Assembly (NCBI GenBank): GCA_026874595.1
Contig: CM049315.1
Coordinates: 14,597,664 to 14,661,663 of the forward strand
Direction of reading: 5' to 3'
DNA length: 64,000 nt
Source of the DNA: Sipunculus nudus
Lineage: Eukaryota; Annelida; Sipuncula; Golfingiida; Sipunculidae
Made by a program: the position numbers and the translations under genes. Positions 12,657 through 25,215 of the stretch are shown here, in pieces (within the stretch, counting starts at the first letter, position 1; each line of letters starts with the position of its first letter). The notes below the pieces were generated by a model. It was not told the DNA's origin. It did not search any database and saw only the letters and a list, made by a program, of their open reading frames with translations.

Positions 12657-15055
12657 AAGATTTTTGAAAGGAAGATATTATGTTTCCAGTATAAGTTCAT
12701 TCAAAACCAGGTTTAGATATAATTTAGTTTACTCATAAATGGAACCAAAGTATATAATTCTATTTATTAATATATTGACGCCCCCTGCCACAAACTTGTG
12801 GTCACAGGTACCGAGTCGTAAACGCCGTAACACCCGACGCTGCACAAACACGTACATGTGTTAGTTTTAATTAGAGTATTATTTGCGACATTCAGTAGTG
12901 CCAGTGTTCTTGGGAAGGTGAGCAGCAACATTTCCTGTGTCTTTACGGATCATGAAAAACAGTTACCTAACCTGCCTGTTATTTTCGGAAAAATATTGGA
13001 TTTCAGGTAAATCATAAAAATGTTGACAATTGGCCGTAACTAATACAACCCTCTAGGGACAGGAACAGTCAAAGTTCCCAATGTGCTGCGCATCAACAAA
13101 TTTTTACCAGGCCTAGGATAATCTATCATCAACCGTTTTATATATGTGAAACTTTTTTCCTTGTAAGAATATAAAAAAGGGTCACATTTATTGGCTTCTA
13201 AAAAACCCTGTAGAATCGTTTTGCCTGTAGCTGTCACAATATATATTGCCACCCCTCTGTTCGAAATTGAAATACCATTACTGTGATTGTCTACGTCTTT
13301 ATATTATCACTTCAAACCCATCTTTTTAAAAGCTGTTGAAGGTATTATGGTGTGAACCCATTAGTTGTTGTTTTTATGCGTGTAAAGTGAGAGTGTTGTT
13401 GAGCATTGCAGAAGAGTGGAGACAAACGGTAATAAAGAACACATAACATTAACAGTCTCGTATGACAGTGGTCACTCAAAGAATCAGGAAGAAATCGTGA
13501 CGTAACGACCAATAGCACGATGAAAACTGCAAGGTACATTATAATATATTTACTGTTAAATGTTTTATCATTTTTATGTGTTTGCAATATACAAAAAATA
13601 ATAGAATTTCCGTCAACAAAGTGTGTAGGTACATCTACTAGTCAAAATTTGTTTCAACTTTTCTCTTGTAATTTCATAATGGAGTGTCTCTACATCGGTG
13701 CTATGAATCTTTCATTGTGCACCTGAGACAAACACCAACCCATCTCCATCTCCCTGGGATTTTTTTTTTTCGTAATCGCTGTAAGCCTTTGCACACGTGC
13801 GCCACTTGACGTTCTCATTTGACTCGGTTAGATTTCTAAATATAAACCCTTTGTAGTGAAGACAACAATGGCGCCCTAAGGATGTGATTCTTTAACATTA
13901 ACAGATGTAGGATCTAAATGTTGACGAAGAGGACTTCTCAGGGAGCCAGCTGTCACCGTCGTTACAGAGAAAGCTCGGACTAATTCGTTTGAAACGAGGA
14001 CAGAAGTTGTGTGTGACGGCCTTTTCTGTCTCTTTTTTTTGTCAAAGGCTGCAAGTCAGATCATCTATATTAACGAGGGTTAAGTTTCCGAATTATTTCA
14101 AACACATTCTACCAATGAAACATTACCATACTATCTATGTCATTTGTCCTAAACCAACAGAATATTGTCATGAGTGTTTTAAGCGGTCTATAAATAAATG
14201 AAAAATTGGAAGGTGAGGCGATTCGCCTTTTACGTTAAAGGTCCATTGTGTATTGTTTTATATATTTACCACAAACAGTAACATAAGCTTGTCCTTCGCT
14301 AGGGTATTTAAACAATATTAAACAAAATTCTTAACACGGCGCTGTGTTAGTGTGTATTTCATTGGGTGGCAGTTGAATAATATTCACGATGCATCTATGA
14401 GCCGTCTATTTCAGTGAATGTAATATAAAACTGGCAGAGCAAAATGCTGTCCCCTGAGCACAATACATAACAATAAGTAATAACATTGTATCAAAATCAA
14501 ACACCTAGGGTAAGAAGCGAGGAAATGCGCAATTATTAATTTCAATAATTTGGCCACACTATGGACATTGAGCTGGATATCCTGTGTCCACTTATAAATA
14601 TTGTGTTCTACCTAGTGGAAACGGTAGGTGCACCTAACAGGTAAGACGGCAGCTGATGCAGTATCACTTGGATTAATGGAAATCGTTCTGCACGTATCCG
14701 AGTCTGTCTGAGTCTAGGTTTGGACGATGTCACGCCCGTCAAGTATGACCCTCCAGACGGATCGAGGCCCACTTGTCTCTGCAGCAAGCAAAAGGAGACT
14801 GTACCTGGTCTAAATACAGGACTCTGATCATTAATGTCATAGGAAATGGACCGCCTGCGGGGGCTTCAGGTATCTTTGTTTGAAAGACATATTAGCACCA
14901 CCGACGTTTTGATATAATGGTTTCAGGTTCAGGTCGATAATGTCAGCATGAACAAACGTGAATTCCAATATCAATATCCATAAAAAAAGTCATTGAAACG
15001 TGTACAAGACGAACAATTTAAAAATCAACAAACGTAACAAAGTATGTAATGTATA
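12657..15055. other. Non-genic DNA
   Basis: No reading frame I can support. The 14.58-14.88 kb part is less AT-rich and contains possible splice-site words (CACCTAACAGGTAAGAC near 14632), but no coding frame runs through it. Confidence 0.35.
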
Positions 15056-15891
15056 CACTGTAAAAGCCGGAGACACGTTTCGTGCATTAGTTTGAAACGC
15101 TTGTTTGTCCCATTTTTTGAAACACGTCACAATATTCTCAACATATTTCATTGTAAAATGTGTTTCAAATAGCTGTAAACACATTTCAAATTCAACATAA
15201 ACATGTTTTGCCATTACACTCGTTTCAAAGCTTTTTCCTGTAAAACGGTATTGCTATTTGAAATACGTTTATTTTCACATGTTGGGTTCTGAAACCTGTT
15301 TTCCAGCAAAACACCTCTAAACACGTTTAAAAACTTCTTTATATCATGAAACGCCTTTTTGTCCCATTTTTAAAGCACGTTTTCAAAGGTAAAACATGTA
15401 TTACCATTGTTTTAAAGTTGCTTTGTATTCAGTTATAACTGAACATATTGAGAAACATTACTTGTTGAAATTTGGTTCAAATGTTTTTTGAAGTTTCTAG
15501 TTCTTGTTCTTGGAGTGTATTTCATGTGGGATGACAAATAAGTATTACTTCGAAGTTAGGAAGTTCTGATTTACTGAAATCTGAAACTTTGAATATCAGT
15601 ATCAGACATGATTAAAACAAACTACAATATCAGTATCTTTCAATTTATAACTCTTTAGTCTCTTTTATTTCACCTGGAACACTACACTCGCTTAGATTAG
15701 AAATAAAAACTTTTAGGTAGCAACACTGTTTGAAACTCCTATATTTAAATTCAATTCAAAAGCTGTTCATATTCATATAGGACCCCATAAAGTATACATT
15801 ACCTTAGACCTGGTACAGTAATCTTTCTTATAGTATATATTTTTAAAACAAATTTGTTCATTTTCACCTGATTTTGAACATTTAAAAAATT

Positions 15892-16115
15892 AATTTTTAA
15901 AGGTACACTATTTTAAGCCCTCAGTTAATGTGATCCACTTTTTAATGAACTAATATTTAACTGTATGACAATATCTGAAAGTGTTTTTTTTTTTCTCTAT
16001 CATGATTCTGTCTACCCTGAAACTGAAATTTTAAGTTTTTATTCAACAAATTATAGAATAAAAAATAGTGGATTACTGTTACTAGGGGCTTAAAATTGTG
16101 TACCTTTAAAAAATT
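15892..16115. mobile_element. MITE with ~55-bp inverted arms
   Basis: The left arm (15892-15946) contains TTTTTAAAGGTACACTATTT and TAAGCCC, then TGATCCACTTTTT. The right arm (16058-16115) is its imperfect reverse complement (AAAATAGTGGATTACTG, GGGGCTTAAAATTGTGTACC). The arms agree over most positions and enclose about 110 bp of unrelated AT-rich DNA. There is no coding frame, and the superfamily is not determinable from the ends. An (ATT)n microsatellite starts directly at the right end, a common association for MITEs. Confidence 0.7.
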
Positions 16116-16130
16116 ATTATTATTATTATA

Positions 16131-16168
<38 letters not shown>
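16113..16168 (+). repeat. (ATT)n microsatellite
   Basis: Nearly pure ATT repeats directly abut the right arm of the MITE. Confidence 0.95.
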
Positions 16169-16170
<2 letters not shown>

Positions 16171-16469
16171 GTAATTATGTATATATAATATTTACAGAGG
16201 TTCCTTCATTCACTGAGCCTATAACTTCAGTTCATGTTTAACTGAAAATCCAAATTAAAATAAAAAAAAATTATGCAGCATTTTCAATCTTCTTCACCCT
16301 ATGCTCAGATGTTAAATAAATAAAAAACTTCAACAGTAAACCACTCCTTATCAATTAGCTCTCAGCAAGTCAAGCATTTTTCTGCTTTCGTTAGAGGAGG
16401 CAAAAATTATCTGAACCTACCAGAATTTAAAGTACTTCATAACACCTGAAAAGTTTATTATGGAAGGTG

Positions 16470-16472
<3 letters not shown>

Positions 16473-16526
<54 letters not shown>
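16473..16526. repeat. (AT)n microsatellite
   Basis: About 54 bp of pure AT dinucleotide. Confidence 0.95.
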
Positions 16527-16531
<5 letters not shown>

Positions 16532-17737
16532 CAGGTGAGAATTTTAATCTGTTCATCTTATAATGTTGACCAATAACATCAAACAAAATATACCTTCATA
16601 CAGAAATGAGCAGGTCTGCAGGAATATATTGGTATCATGGTACAGAAAATTGGAAGAGACTGCCAGTCACATGAAATAGGTCAACTCATAATGGCATGAA
16701 AAATCCTAATTACTATATCACTGTTCTGTTTCATGAGGCTATTAAGGTAAATCAATTAAACTATAGTGCTAACTATAAATTATTTACAATAAATCAATAC
16801 AAATCAATAATGCAGTCTACAAACATATGGCTGTGTATATAATATAGGTAAAACATATACAAATAAATACTCAGAATAATTTGTTTATCTTATGTTTGCA
16901 CAATGAAAAGCACTTGTACTTAAGTACAGACCCCTGTTCTTGTACTCGAGTGCATCAAAAATCATGTACTTGTATTTGTACATTAAAATTCTAAAGTAGC
17001 CAAATTGTACTGAGGTAGAGATGCCTTGTACTTGACTCAAGCCTGGAAAAAGGGAAATTCGTATATTTTTTTCTCACAAATCCCTAGGTCAAATAGTAAG
17101 GTTTAAATCCTTAGGTCAAACAGTATCCAAACGCGCCGGCAAGCAGACGGACGGACGACGGACGCAGGGTCATGGCTAGAGCTCAGTTGAAATATACTTA
17201 GTAATAAGCAGCTGAAAAACAATGATATACATGTATTTGTTTGAAATGTTTACCATTCATGTGTTCGTCATTTCATGCACTTTAAGTCAATTGAATGGTT
17301 ATGACTGAGTGATAATAGAGGTGTTTGGAGTGAACAGCGGTAATTAACCTTTCAGTCTGTATGCAGCTTCTTCCACTTTGAATATGCGTTGAGCCCATGC
17401 TACGACTTCTTCCACTGACCATTCCTTATTTCCTTCCATATCCAATCACAGGTAGTATTCCACTGTACTATAGCTTGTCCTTCAATCGCTTCAGTTAACC
17501 GCGAGTTTCCGTCATCAAATGTCCGTGAAAACACCGAAAAAGCCCACCCGTTCGATTTGATTAGGACCTAAACATGTTTAAAACGTGTGTCAAACATGTT
17601 GAAGCATCTCACGACTAAAACAAAAATTAAAGTGCCGTACCACATGTTTTAAACGTGTTTCTATCTAAAACATATTATAAAATGTGACATGTCGCATCTA
17701 CTTTGAAATGGCAACTAACCCCAACTTTTTGGCAGTG

Positions 17738-18360
17738 TATTATTTGATCTATCTCCCTTGAAAAGACCTTAACAGACACATGATCTATTTCTTAAACAAA
17801 TTGGCAAATTAAATAAAACAAAATAAAAAAAAGTAGTACGATATTAAAAATTCAAAATATGGTTATTCGCTTTTACAACTTAATAATTAACTTAAATTGT
17901 TTAGAGACTGACGTAAAAAAGTAGTTATCTAAAACGCAATGCTGAATAGACTATAAGTTATGTGCGTCATCCAGATTCCCCATTTGTGAATTAACGACGG
18001 CAGTAATACCGGTGACACAAATGTCTTTAATGGAATCGCGGTCCACTGGGTGCCGCAAAGGATCGGGAAATGTAAGATAAGATAATACTCTTGGTAAACA
18101 GTTCATTAGCTGAATGCACCAACGTTTTACGGCAGCATTCTGGTTGTTTATACGATACTTTTACAGACTGGTAATCCATTAGTGGCGCGTGTCATTTGAC
18201 AGAATAAGAGTTTGTTTGCTGTAGAGATTTCGGCTTCGCTCATATGGTTTCATTCTTGTGTGTTTGTAAGAATTCCCTACCCAAATAATCTTACTCTCTG
18301 TCATTTGAAATAATGACTTCGTTTTGACACTGTAGGGTTAAGAGCGATGGCCTCTTGCCG

Positions 18361-18409
<49 letters not shown>

Positions 18410-18719
18410 GCGATTACTATTTAACATGATATATTTCATTTATATTCATTTCATTCAAGTTTTTATTACTTAATCATTATGCCTTTACATCTCGTCTTTT
18501 CTGTCATGAAAACAAAAAAGCAAATTATACAGCATTACATTCATATGACTAAAAAATCATGTTTTAAACTGAACGAACCTTTTGTATGTTTTCCTGCAAA
18601 TATTTTAAATTGATAAATTAAAAAATTGATATTATAGTATCAGTTCTACGGACAATTTTTATAAGACTGTCGCAATTATCAGTCCAATGTTGATGCAGCG
18701 GGAAGTTCCCAACACTCTG
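17738..18719. other. Non-genic DNA with (AT)n at 18363-18406
   Basis: No gene seen. It contains one pure (AT)22 tract and otherwise AT-rich sequence without repeats I can recognise. Confidence 0.45.
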
Positions 18720-19250
18720 AGGACATGTCTCATGTTTCTATTTAAACACCATTCTGTCCCATTTTTCGAAACATGTTTCCAGCATGTTTCATGACTCACT
18801 GATGTTTCAACAGCCAAAACATGTTTTTAATCCTCTTGAAACATGTTTTTATATAAAACATGTTTTGCACACGGAGAAAATTTCATGGACAGTAAGGTAA
18901 AACATGTCTCAGTGTTACATGTTTTTATACGAAATATGTCGCATTTAAGACATGTCTTAAGACATGTTTCATTTTTCATAAAACATGAAACTATTTAAAA
19001 CGTCTGTTCAACCTAAAACGTGTAGTTGTCCCATTTTTCGAAACGTGTTTTCCAAAGAAACATGTTTTAACTTAGAGTAAAACATGTCTTAGTATTACAT
19101 GTTTTTATATGAAATATGTTTCATATGAAACATGCTTAAAGACATGTTTCCTTTTTCCAAGAAAAAATATATATCATTTGCCCATCAAAGGCATATATAT
19201 TTCCATTTGAATCATGTCTCAAAAATGTCTACAAAATAAAACATGTTTTG
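18720..19250. repeat. AAACATGTTT palindrome cluster
   Basis: About 500 bp is dense in the 10-bp palindrome AAACATGTTT and one-base variants (AACATGTCTCA, AAGACATGTCTTAAGACATG, GAAACATGTTTCC). A longer shared phrase, TGTCCCATTTTTCGAAAC, occurs at about 18757 and 19029. The same phrase in variant form (GTCCCATTTTTTGAAAC, GTCCCATTTTTAAAGCACG) occurs at about 15108 and 15362, which links this cluster to the left end of the candidate element at 15.06 kb. Confidence 0.65.
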
Positions 19251-22200
19251 AAAAATATTTGAAGTCACTGAAAATGTTATTTGTTGTTTCTCAGGAACCT
19301 TCATTAAATGATTGTCTTCCTAAAAAGCCAGATCAAAAAGACGAAACCTTATCTATCATGATAATAGAAACATATATCAAAACAGAATTACTTATTGTGG
19401 GTATAAAACATATTAAAAGTGAATTAAAATACTATGTATAAGTCCAAGACTCATTACTTTTCCCAAATCATTATAAAAAGGCAGGAACTCTTGTCTCAAA
19501 AAATGAAAAAAAGAATATTTCATACATCAGTATATTTAAGATGGGCAATGCTGATAGTCTGATGTCAGTTCCTTGCTTCTACAACATTTTCGTTAGTTTA
19601 AAAATGCTTGGAATAAAATGCGGAATACATAATACAGACCTATATCAGAAAAAAGTCATGTAAATTATATCTGAAATACTCATTTTTCTTTAAGTCTTCT
19701 TTAATAATAGATGCAGACATGCACATCAACTGCAACCTAATTACAATTTACATGACAGACCATGATTAAGTGAGATCAGATTTATTTAGTATCTATTTAA
19801 ATATCGGTTGTCTGCGTGTATTCATTTATCATATCAATACTGAATGTACCAGTACTGGTACAATTTTGTCTTCCCCATAACTGTATACACAAATATTATA
19901 AACTATGAATTACAACAATAATTAAACTACAAACCGAATTTGAACTGCTGCACAATGATAAACAAGTGACTTGTGGGTCATGGCGCTCAGCTGGAATTGG
20001 TAACGAGAATATTGATATAAAATCCTAGTTAATGGTGATTAGGCAATATTTTATTATTTTATTAATATATTAAAAATGTTCAGCATATAAATATACACAA
20101 TATACACAATGTGCTCTACCGAGTTGTATTACTTACATATTTGTGTTTGGTGTGGACTGTACAATTTTACGGACAACATGAAAGATGCTGGAGCCTCCCA
20201 TGAACACACATTTGTAAAAGTATCAGTATTTCAACTAGCTGACTGTAATATGCATGTAATAATACACACTGGGACTGTATGAAACACTTTGAAATATATA
20301 TTAAGGAAGAAAGTAGAGGTGAGCTAAAGTATAATAATACACATTTATTTAATAATTGTAATAAGGTAAAAAGATTGGTGATGTAAGTATCAATTTGATT
20401 AAAAAAAAACTTAATGAATATTTCTAAAAACTGGTTAAACATATTGCCAGTTTAGCTAAAAATGAAATAATATGAACGTTAACTCAATATACCCGATTGC
20501 GAGCACCAGTGTTATGCACAGTAATGCCCACCCAGCTTAAGGGATTTGAATGAAATTCTATAAAGTATACAACAATTTGCAAGTTTTATTTCAAAATTTT
20601 ATTTCAGACATTTAATTTAATTTAGAAAATCAACTTAGTTGATACTTCAAGAGAAAACAGATTCAAAACATTTAAATAATGGATTAAAGTAGCTGCTCTC
20701 TTAGCTTTAATTTATTATAAATAAGTTTAAACCTATTACAGTTTACAACAGAAAATTTAAAATACAGCTTGCAGAAAACCGGCATTTACTTCTAAACACA
20801 TACAAGCCAAGGAGTCTAAGTCAGCGAGCTAAAAACTGTAAAGTTTAACAATTATTTGATAAAAACCTCCTAAAAAGTAGCTCTTGAATTTTCTAATAGC
20901 TACAAAAACATTTCAGTGTATCAGTTCAAATTTTTCTTGAAACTTGAAACATGTATTTAATTTTACGAGTATTCAATTTTTATATGGAGTATATATCCCT
21001 TTTAGATATATTTTTATGTTGGACAGTTTTCTAGAATCTGACTTAACACATCCTGAAGCAGAAAACAACTTAGGATCACCAGCATAATATCTTTGTAATA
21101 AAATAAATTATATTTACCGATTCATTAAATTTTTGCATGCACTGTGTTTAACAACTGCAAATCTCGCAATTATATCAAACTGACTGTATAATATTTTATA
21201 TATTTTAGAAGGTAGCAACACTGATCTCAGATCCTGAATGAGTATTTACATAATTTAGACATGCCAATATATTCACTTTAACTGTTCCTAGCATCAGTCC
21301 GCTGCAGCTAATATTTTACAGCCAAAAAGTGTAAAATAAAATGCAGAAAAGTCTGGCATCAACAAAGTCTCCCATGACTGAAGATTTCTCAGCACTTCAG
21401 CATAGTTGAGAGGCCCATCAGCTGCTATTCAGGTTAGTGTATCAAAAGAATCTATCAGAGCAATACTGAATGCACTCTAATTAAACACCTAATATTTTCA
21501 TAATACCAAATCCTTTGTTTGTATCACTTAAATAAAAAAATTAATTTGAAATCCTAAAACAAGGCCTCCGTCTGTAAATACTTGAAGCTTCATAAGGTTA
21601 CAATTATGCAATCAACCATGACAATTAAATACTGCAAATAACATATTAGATTAACTAACTGTTGTATGTTCACAGTGATTCATCAAACACTGCAACACTT
21701 AGTTTTTCTATAAGTTGGTAAAATTCAGTTACCATAAAGAGAGTGAAACATTTTACATATGTGAATACTGAAATTCTTAAAACATTTCTTAGAAAATATG
21801 TAGAATACTAAGGATGTAACAAAAGAATCAAATACTTAATTATTTTAATGCAGCCACAAACTGTGGAAGAAGCTTGTAAGAAGTTGACTTGTCCTTGTTA
21901 GGCCCTTTATTTTCAAGACACTCTTCCTGAAGTGGGTTGAGAAGTTGCATGTATGTGCTTGGTAAGTTATATTAAGAATATAGTAACACCCTAGAAGCAG
22001 GTACGAGTTTTTCCATACTGAGCCATTCTCCAATAAATATATGTTCATGGAGTCACTCAAAATAGCACCTGACCTCACTTCTCCATTGTCTATGATAAAA
22101 CAGGTGTTGGTTCTGTACGCTCCTGTGTACAAAATGAATCTTCTTTGACATCTTTTATGAAAAAGGTGTAGCAATTTATCAGAAGCTAAATGGTGTTATT

Positions 22201-22845
22201 TCCATGATCAGTTTGGAGAAAAAGAGAAAATAGAATTAACTGTCAGCAACACAGATGACAGTTCTTACATGCAGCTGCATGGAATACACTGACATCAACT
22301 AGATATTGACACAAGTCTAACAAGAATTAATAACAGCTATTTAATTGGAGGTTTTTTTTAATAAAATGAAATTGTCTACTTCTTAAATATTATTCAAATA
22401 CTGTTTACACCTTGTAACATAATGATGATATTTAAGAATAAGACCTCTAATAGTTATACCTATCTAATGGAATAATATGAATGTTTACAACAACTGAATC
22501 AAAATCAATTAATCAATTAATTAAATCAAAGACCCCTAAGGAATATAAAGCTGCTGGTTAGCATAATCTGTTGCAAGCATCTGTCACTTATTTATTCAGA
22601 GGCATTGACAATAACAAGATAAAAAAAAACATCACATGTACCATATATTTAATCGAGGATTAAAAATATATTATATGCAAATATGTAAACAAGAAAACTT
22701 CGACTATTACCAAAAATTCTACAGGAGGTAAAAATTTGCATATTTGTGTAAAAATCCAAAACTTGGATAAAGTGAAACAAGAATTACTAAATTAAATATT
22801 CAATCTCTGCCCGAGTTCACTCCAACTTGGGTAAACTGGAAACCA
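19251..22845. other. AT-rich non-genic DNA
   Basis: More than 3 kb of AT-rich sequence with no supported gene, tandem array or recognisable transposon. Frames of up to 109 codons are random-looking, rich in Phe, Leu, Ile and Cys. Confidence 0.5.
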
Positions 22846-22849
22846 CTAA

Positions 22850-23690
22850 ACCACCATTATCATCCATATACCCACATCCAGCCTTGGTACCCTGTAAACC
22901 ATACCAATATCATTATTTATCCATCCAGCCTGGGTATCCAGATCAGTCCCAACACTAACACCCATGTACACACATACAGCCTTGGTACCCTGGACCCCAT
23001 TCCACCAACACCCTTGTACACATCCAGCCTTGTTACACTCGACCACATTCCACAAACACCTATGAACACAGATCCAGCCTTGGTACCCTGGACCCCAGTC
23101 CACCACCAGTCATGTATTTACACATCCAGCCTTGGTACCCTAGACCCCATTCCATCAACACCCACATACACACATCCTGCCTTTGTACCCTGGACCCCAG
23201 TCCACCACCAGTCATGTATTCACACATCCAGCCTTTGTACCCTGGACCCCAGTCTACCACCAGTCATGTATTCACACATCCAGCCTTGGCAGGCCTACCC
23301 TTGACCCCATTCCATCAACACCCACATACATACATCCATCCTCGGTACCCTGGACCCCAGTCCACCGGCTGTCATGTATTCACACATCCAGACTTGGTAT
23401 CCTGAACCCCATTCCACAAGCACCACCCATATACATGCATCCAGCACTGGAACCCTGGACCCTATTCCCCTCCACTACCAATGTGCACACATCCATCTTT
23501 GGTACCCTAGACCCCATTCCACCAACACCTATGTAGACGCATCCAGCCTTGGTACCCTTGACCCAAGTCCACAAGCACCACAAATGTGCACACATCCAGC
23601 GTTGGTAACCTGGATTCCATTCACACATCCGGCCTTGGTACCCTGGAACCCATTCCACCACCACCACCCATGTACATACAATCAGCCTTG
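22850..23690 (+). repeat. Minisatellite, ~50-52 bp unit, ~16 copies
   Basis: A C-rich unit with the core 'CACATCCAGCCTTGGTACCCTGGACCCC', followed by 'ATTCCACCAACACC' or 'AGTCCACCACCAGTCATGTA', is repeated with spacing mostly of 48-56 bp (cores near 22878, 22925, 22976, 23024, 23074, 23126, 23176, 23228, 23280 and onward). The low density of stop words leaves several overlapping open frames on both strands. These are repeat artefacts rather than genes. Confidence 0.9.
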
Positions 23691-24300
23691 ATCAGATGCA
23701 TAAATTACCATTTTGTTAACTACGTGCCCATGAGGTAGTGTTTGAACCTGCTTCAGATTTTAATCAACACAAATATGATACTGCACAGTTACAGGTTTTT
23801 ATTTTGCTAATTTTATCAGTCTAATCACAAATTACTTTTGTCTTCCTTATTCATCTTCAAATTCGAGGTTTCAGTAAAAATGCCTTGAAAAATCTAACAA
23901 AATTATCTTAGCACAGCCTACTTCTTGAATCAGCAAAATTTTCATCACACGTCACATTTGATCAAGTGCTGTTAAAATAAATATCTTACCTACTCAGCAG
24001 TCTATACATGTAAACTTGGGTCCACAATGCTCCTTCTGGCATCTATTTTTAAAGGATTCTCAAAAATGTCTAATGGTTATGCTGAACTACTGTAACATTG
24101 AATTTTGTACAGTAGTTTCTAATAAAAAGCTGCTAATGATCACTTGCTTTACTTTAAAAAAATATAAAACCAACATGTCTATATAAAAGCAACTTTTTAA
24201 AATATAAAAACACTCCAGATTTCAAAGACTACTACAGTCATTAACATTCCTGCTCACCTGATTGCCCACTCTTAAATGTACTTACTTGCAGGAGCATCAA
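23691..24300. other. Non-genic DNA
   Basis: Nothing recognisable. Confidence 0.4.
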
Positions 24301-24570
24301 TATGTGTGTGTGTGTGGGGGGGGGGGGGGGGTCATCCCCCACCCTTGAAGATAAATTGATGCTACTGCTTAATTGTGTGCTGTACTAATATGGGAAAAGT
24401 GCACTGGGAAGTCTTATATTCAGGGGCATGTGTGTGTGTGGGGGGGGGGGGTCCAGGTGGTCAAGACAGCTCCCCGCCCCCCTTTACACTGGCAACCAGT
24501 AAATTATTGGCTGTATCCCACCCGCTTTTGTCAAGTAAGGACTTTTTTTGGAAATCCCCCCCCCCCTTTC
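24301..24570. repeat. Paired (TG)n-G-run tracts and a C run
   Basis: (TG)n followed by a 16-G run ends at 24331. A second (TG)n followed by a 12-G run ends at 24451. An 11-C run lies at 24556-24566. The two TG/G segments look like diverged copies of one module about 120 bp apart, and the G runs can form quadruplexes. Confidence 0.75.
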
Positions 24571-25011
24571 CAAAATCCTGTACATATCCCTGTATAGGAT
24601 TTGTCTCATTACTGTATTTGAATGGTGGTTTGTACTTTCGGATGCATATTAATTCTGTTGAAGTAAAATTGTCGTTGTAACTTATAAAAAGCTTGAATAA
24701 GTGTTCTCAATGAGCGATATTATACATATACATACTGTACACAAACTTAACGTTTGACTCACCTTCTAATTTCTGGCAAATTATATTTTTGGTTGCTACA
24801 GGAAACCTTCTCCGCGCCCAAAACTGAACATCATCCACGGTGGACTTAGTAATTGCTAAAAATTACGTTCCGTTTTCTCGAAAGTTTTCATCTTTCCCGC
24901 GATCACTAGCAATCAATTATCATACAATTGTTTCCAGATAAATGGGGAGAATATCCGGTCATATGACCAGTGGCAAAAAATAACGGCGGTTAAAACAAGT
25001 AAAATGTAATT
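24571..25011. other. Non-genic DNA
   Basis: No gene or repeat recognised. Confidence 0.35.
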
Positions 25012-25215
25012 TCTTGCGCGAGACATGTCTTAAAACATGTATTACACATGTTTCACACATGTAACGACATAACATGATGTGTTTCAATGGACCCAATTTT
25101 GAAAATAACGGTGAAACATGATTTGAAACATGTTTAAATTTGAAACATATTTGCATACAAAACATGCTAAACATCATGTTAAACATCAGTGAAACGTCAT
25201 TTTTAAAGTGAACAA
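25012..25215. repeat. AAACATGTTT palindrome cluster (inverted relative to 18.7 kb)
   Basis: About 200 bp is dense in ACATGT-centred words (GACATGTCTTAAAACATG, CACATGTTTCACACATG, GAAACATGTTTAAATTTGAAAC). Read on the minus strand, a TGGGTCCATTGAAACAC phrase resembles the TGTCCCATTTTTCGAAAC phrase of the 18.7-kb cluster. The two clusters could therefore be opposite ends of one large element, although I found no convincing terminal inverted repeat. Confidence 0.5.

Larger units (their letters stand above)
15056..17737. mobile_element. Candidate TA-flanked DNA element with palindrome-rich ends
   Basis: The left boundary reads TA|CACTGTAAAAG and the right boundary reads CTTTTTGGCAGTG|TA. The termini are therefore inverted CACTG, each flanked by TA, as expected for a Tc1/mariner-type insertion, but the perfectly matched terminus is only a few bases long. 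Both subterminal zones (about 15060-15420 and 17560-17700) are loaded with AAACATGTTT, AAACGTGTTT and AAACACGTTT words, which the 2-kb interior lacks. That symmetry argues for one element with transposase-binding-like subterminal repeats. No transposase frame is visible, and the interior contains a nested MITE and microsatellites. Boundaries are inferred by eye and could be coincidental. Confidence 0.35.

Noticed and set aside
22846..23691. Overlapping Pro/His/Thr- and Trp/Gly/Cys-rich frames
   Set aside because: All derive from the ~50-bp minisatellite, and both strands are equally open.
23731..23740. TGAGGTAGTG, resembling the let-7 seed region
   Set aside because: Only the first nine bases agree, and no flanking hairpin of precursor size is visible.
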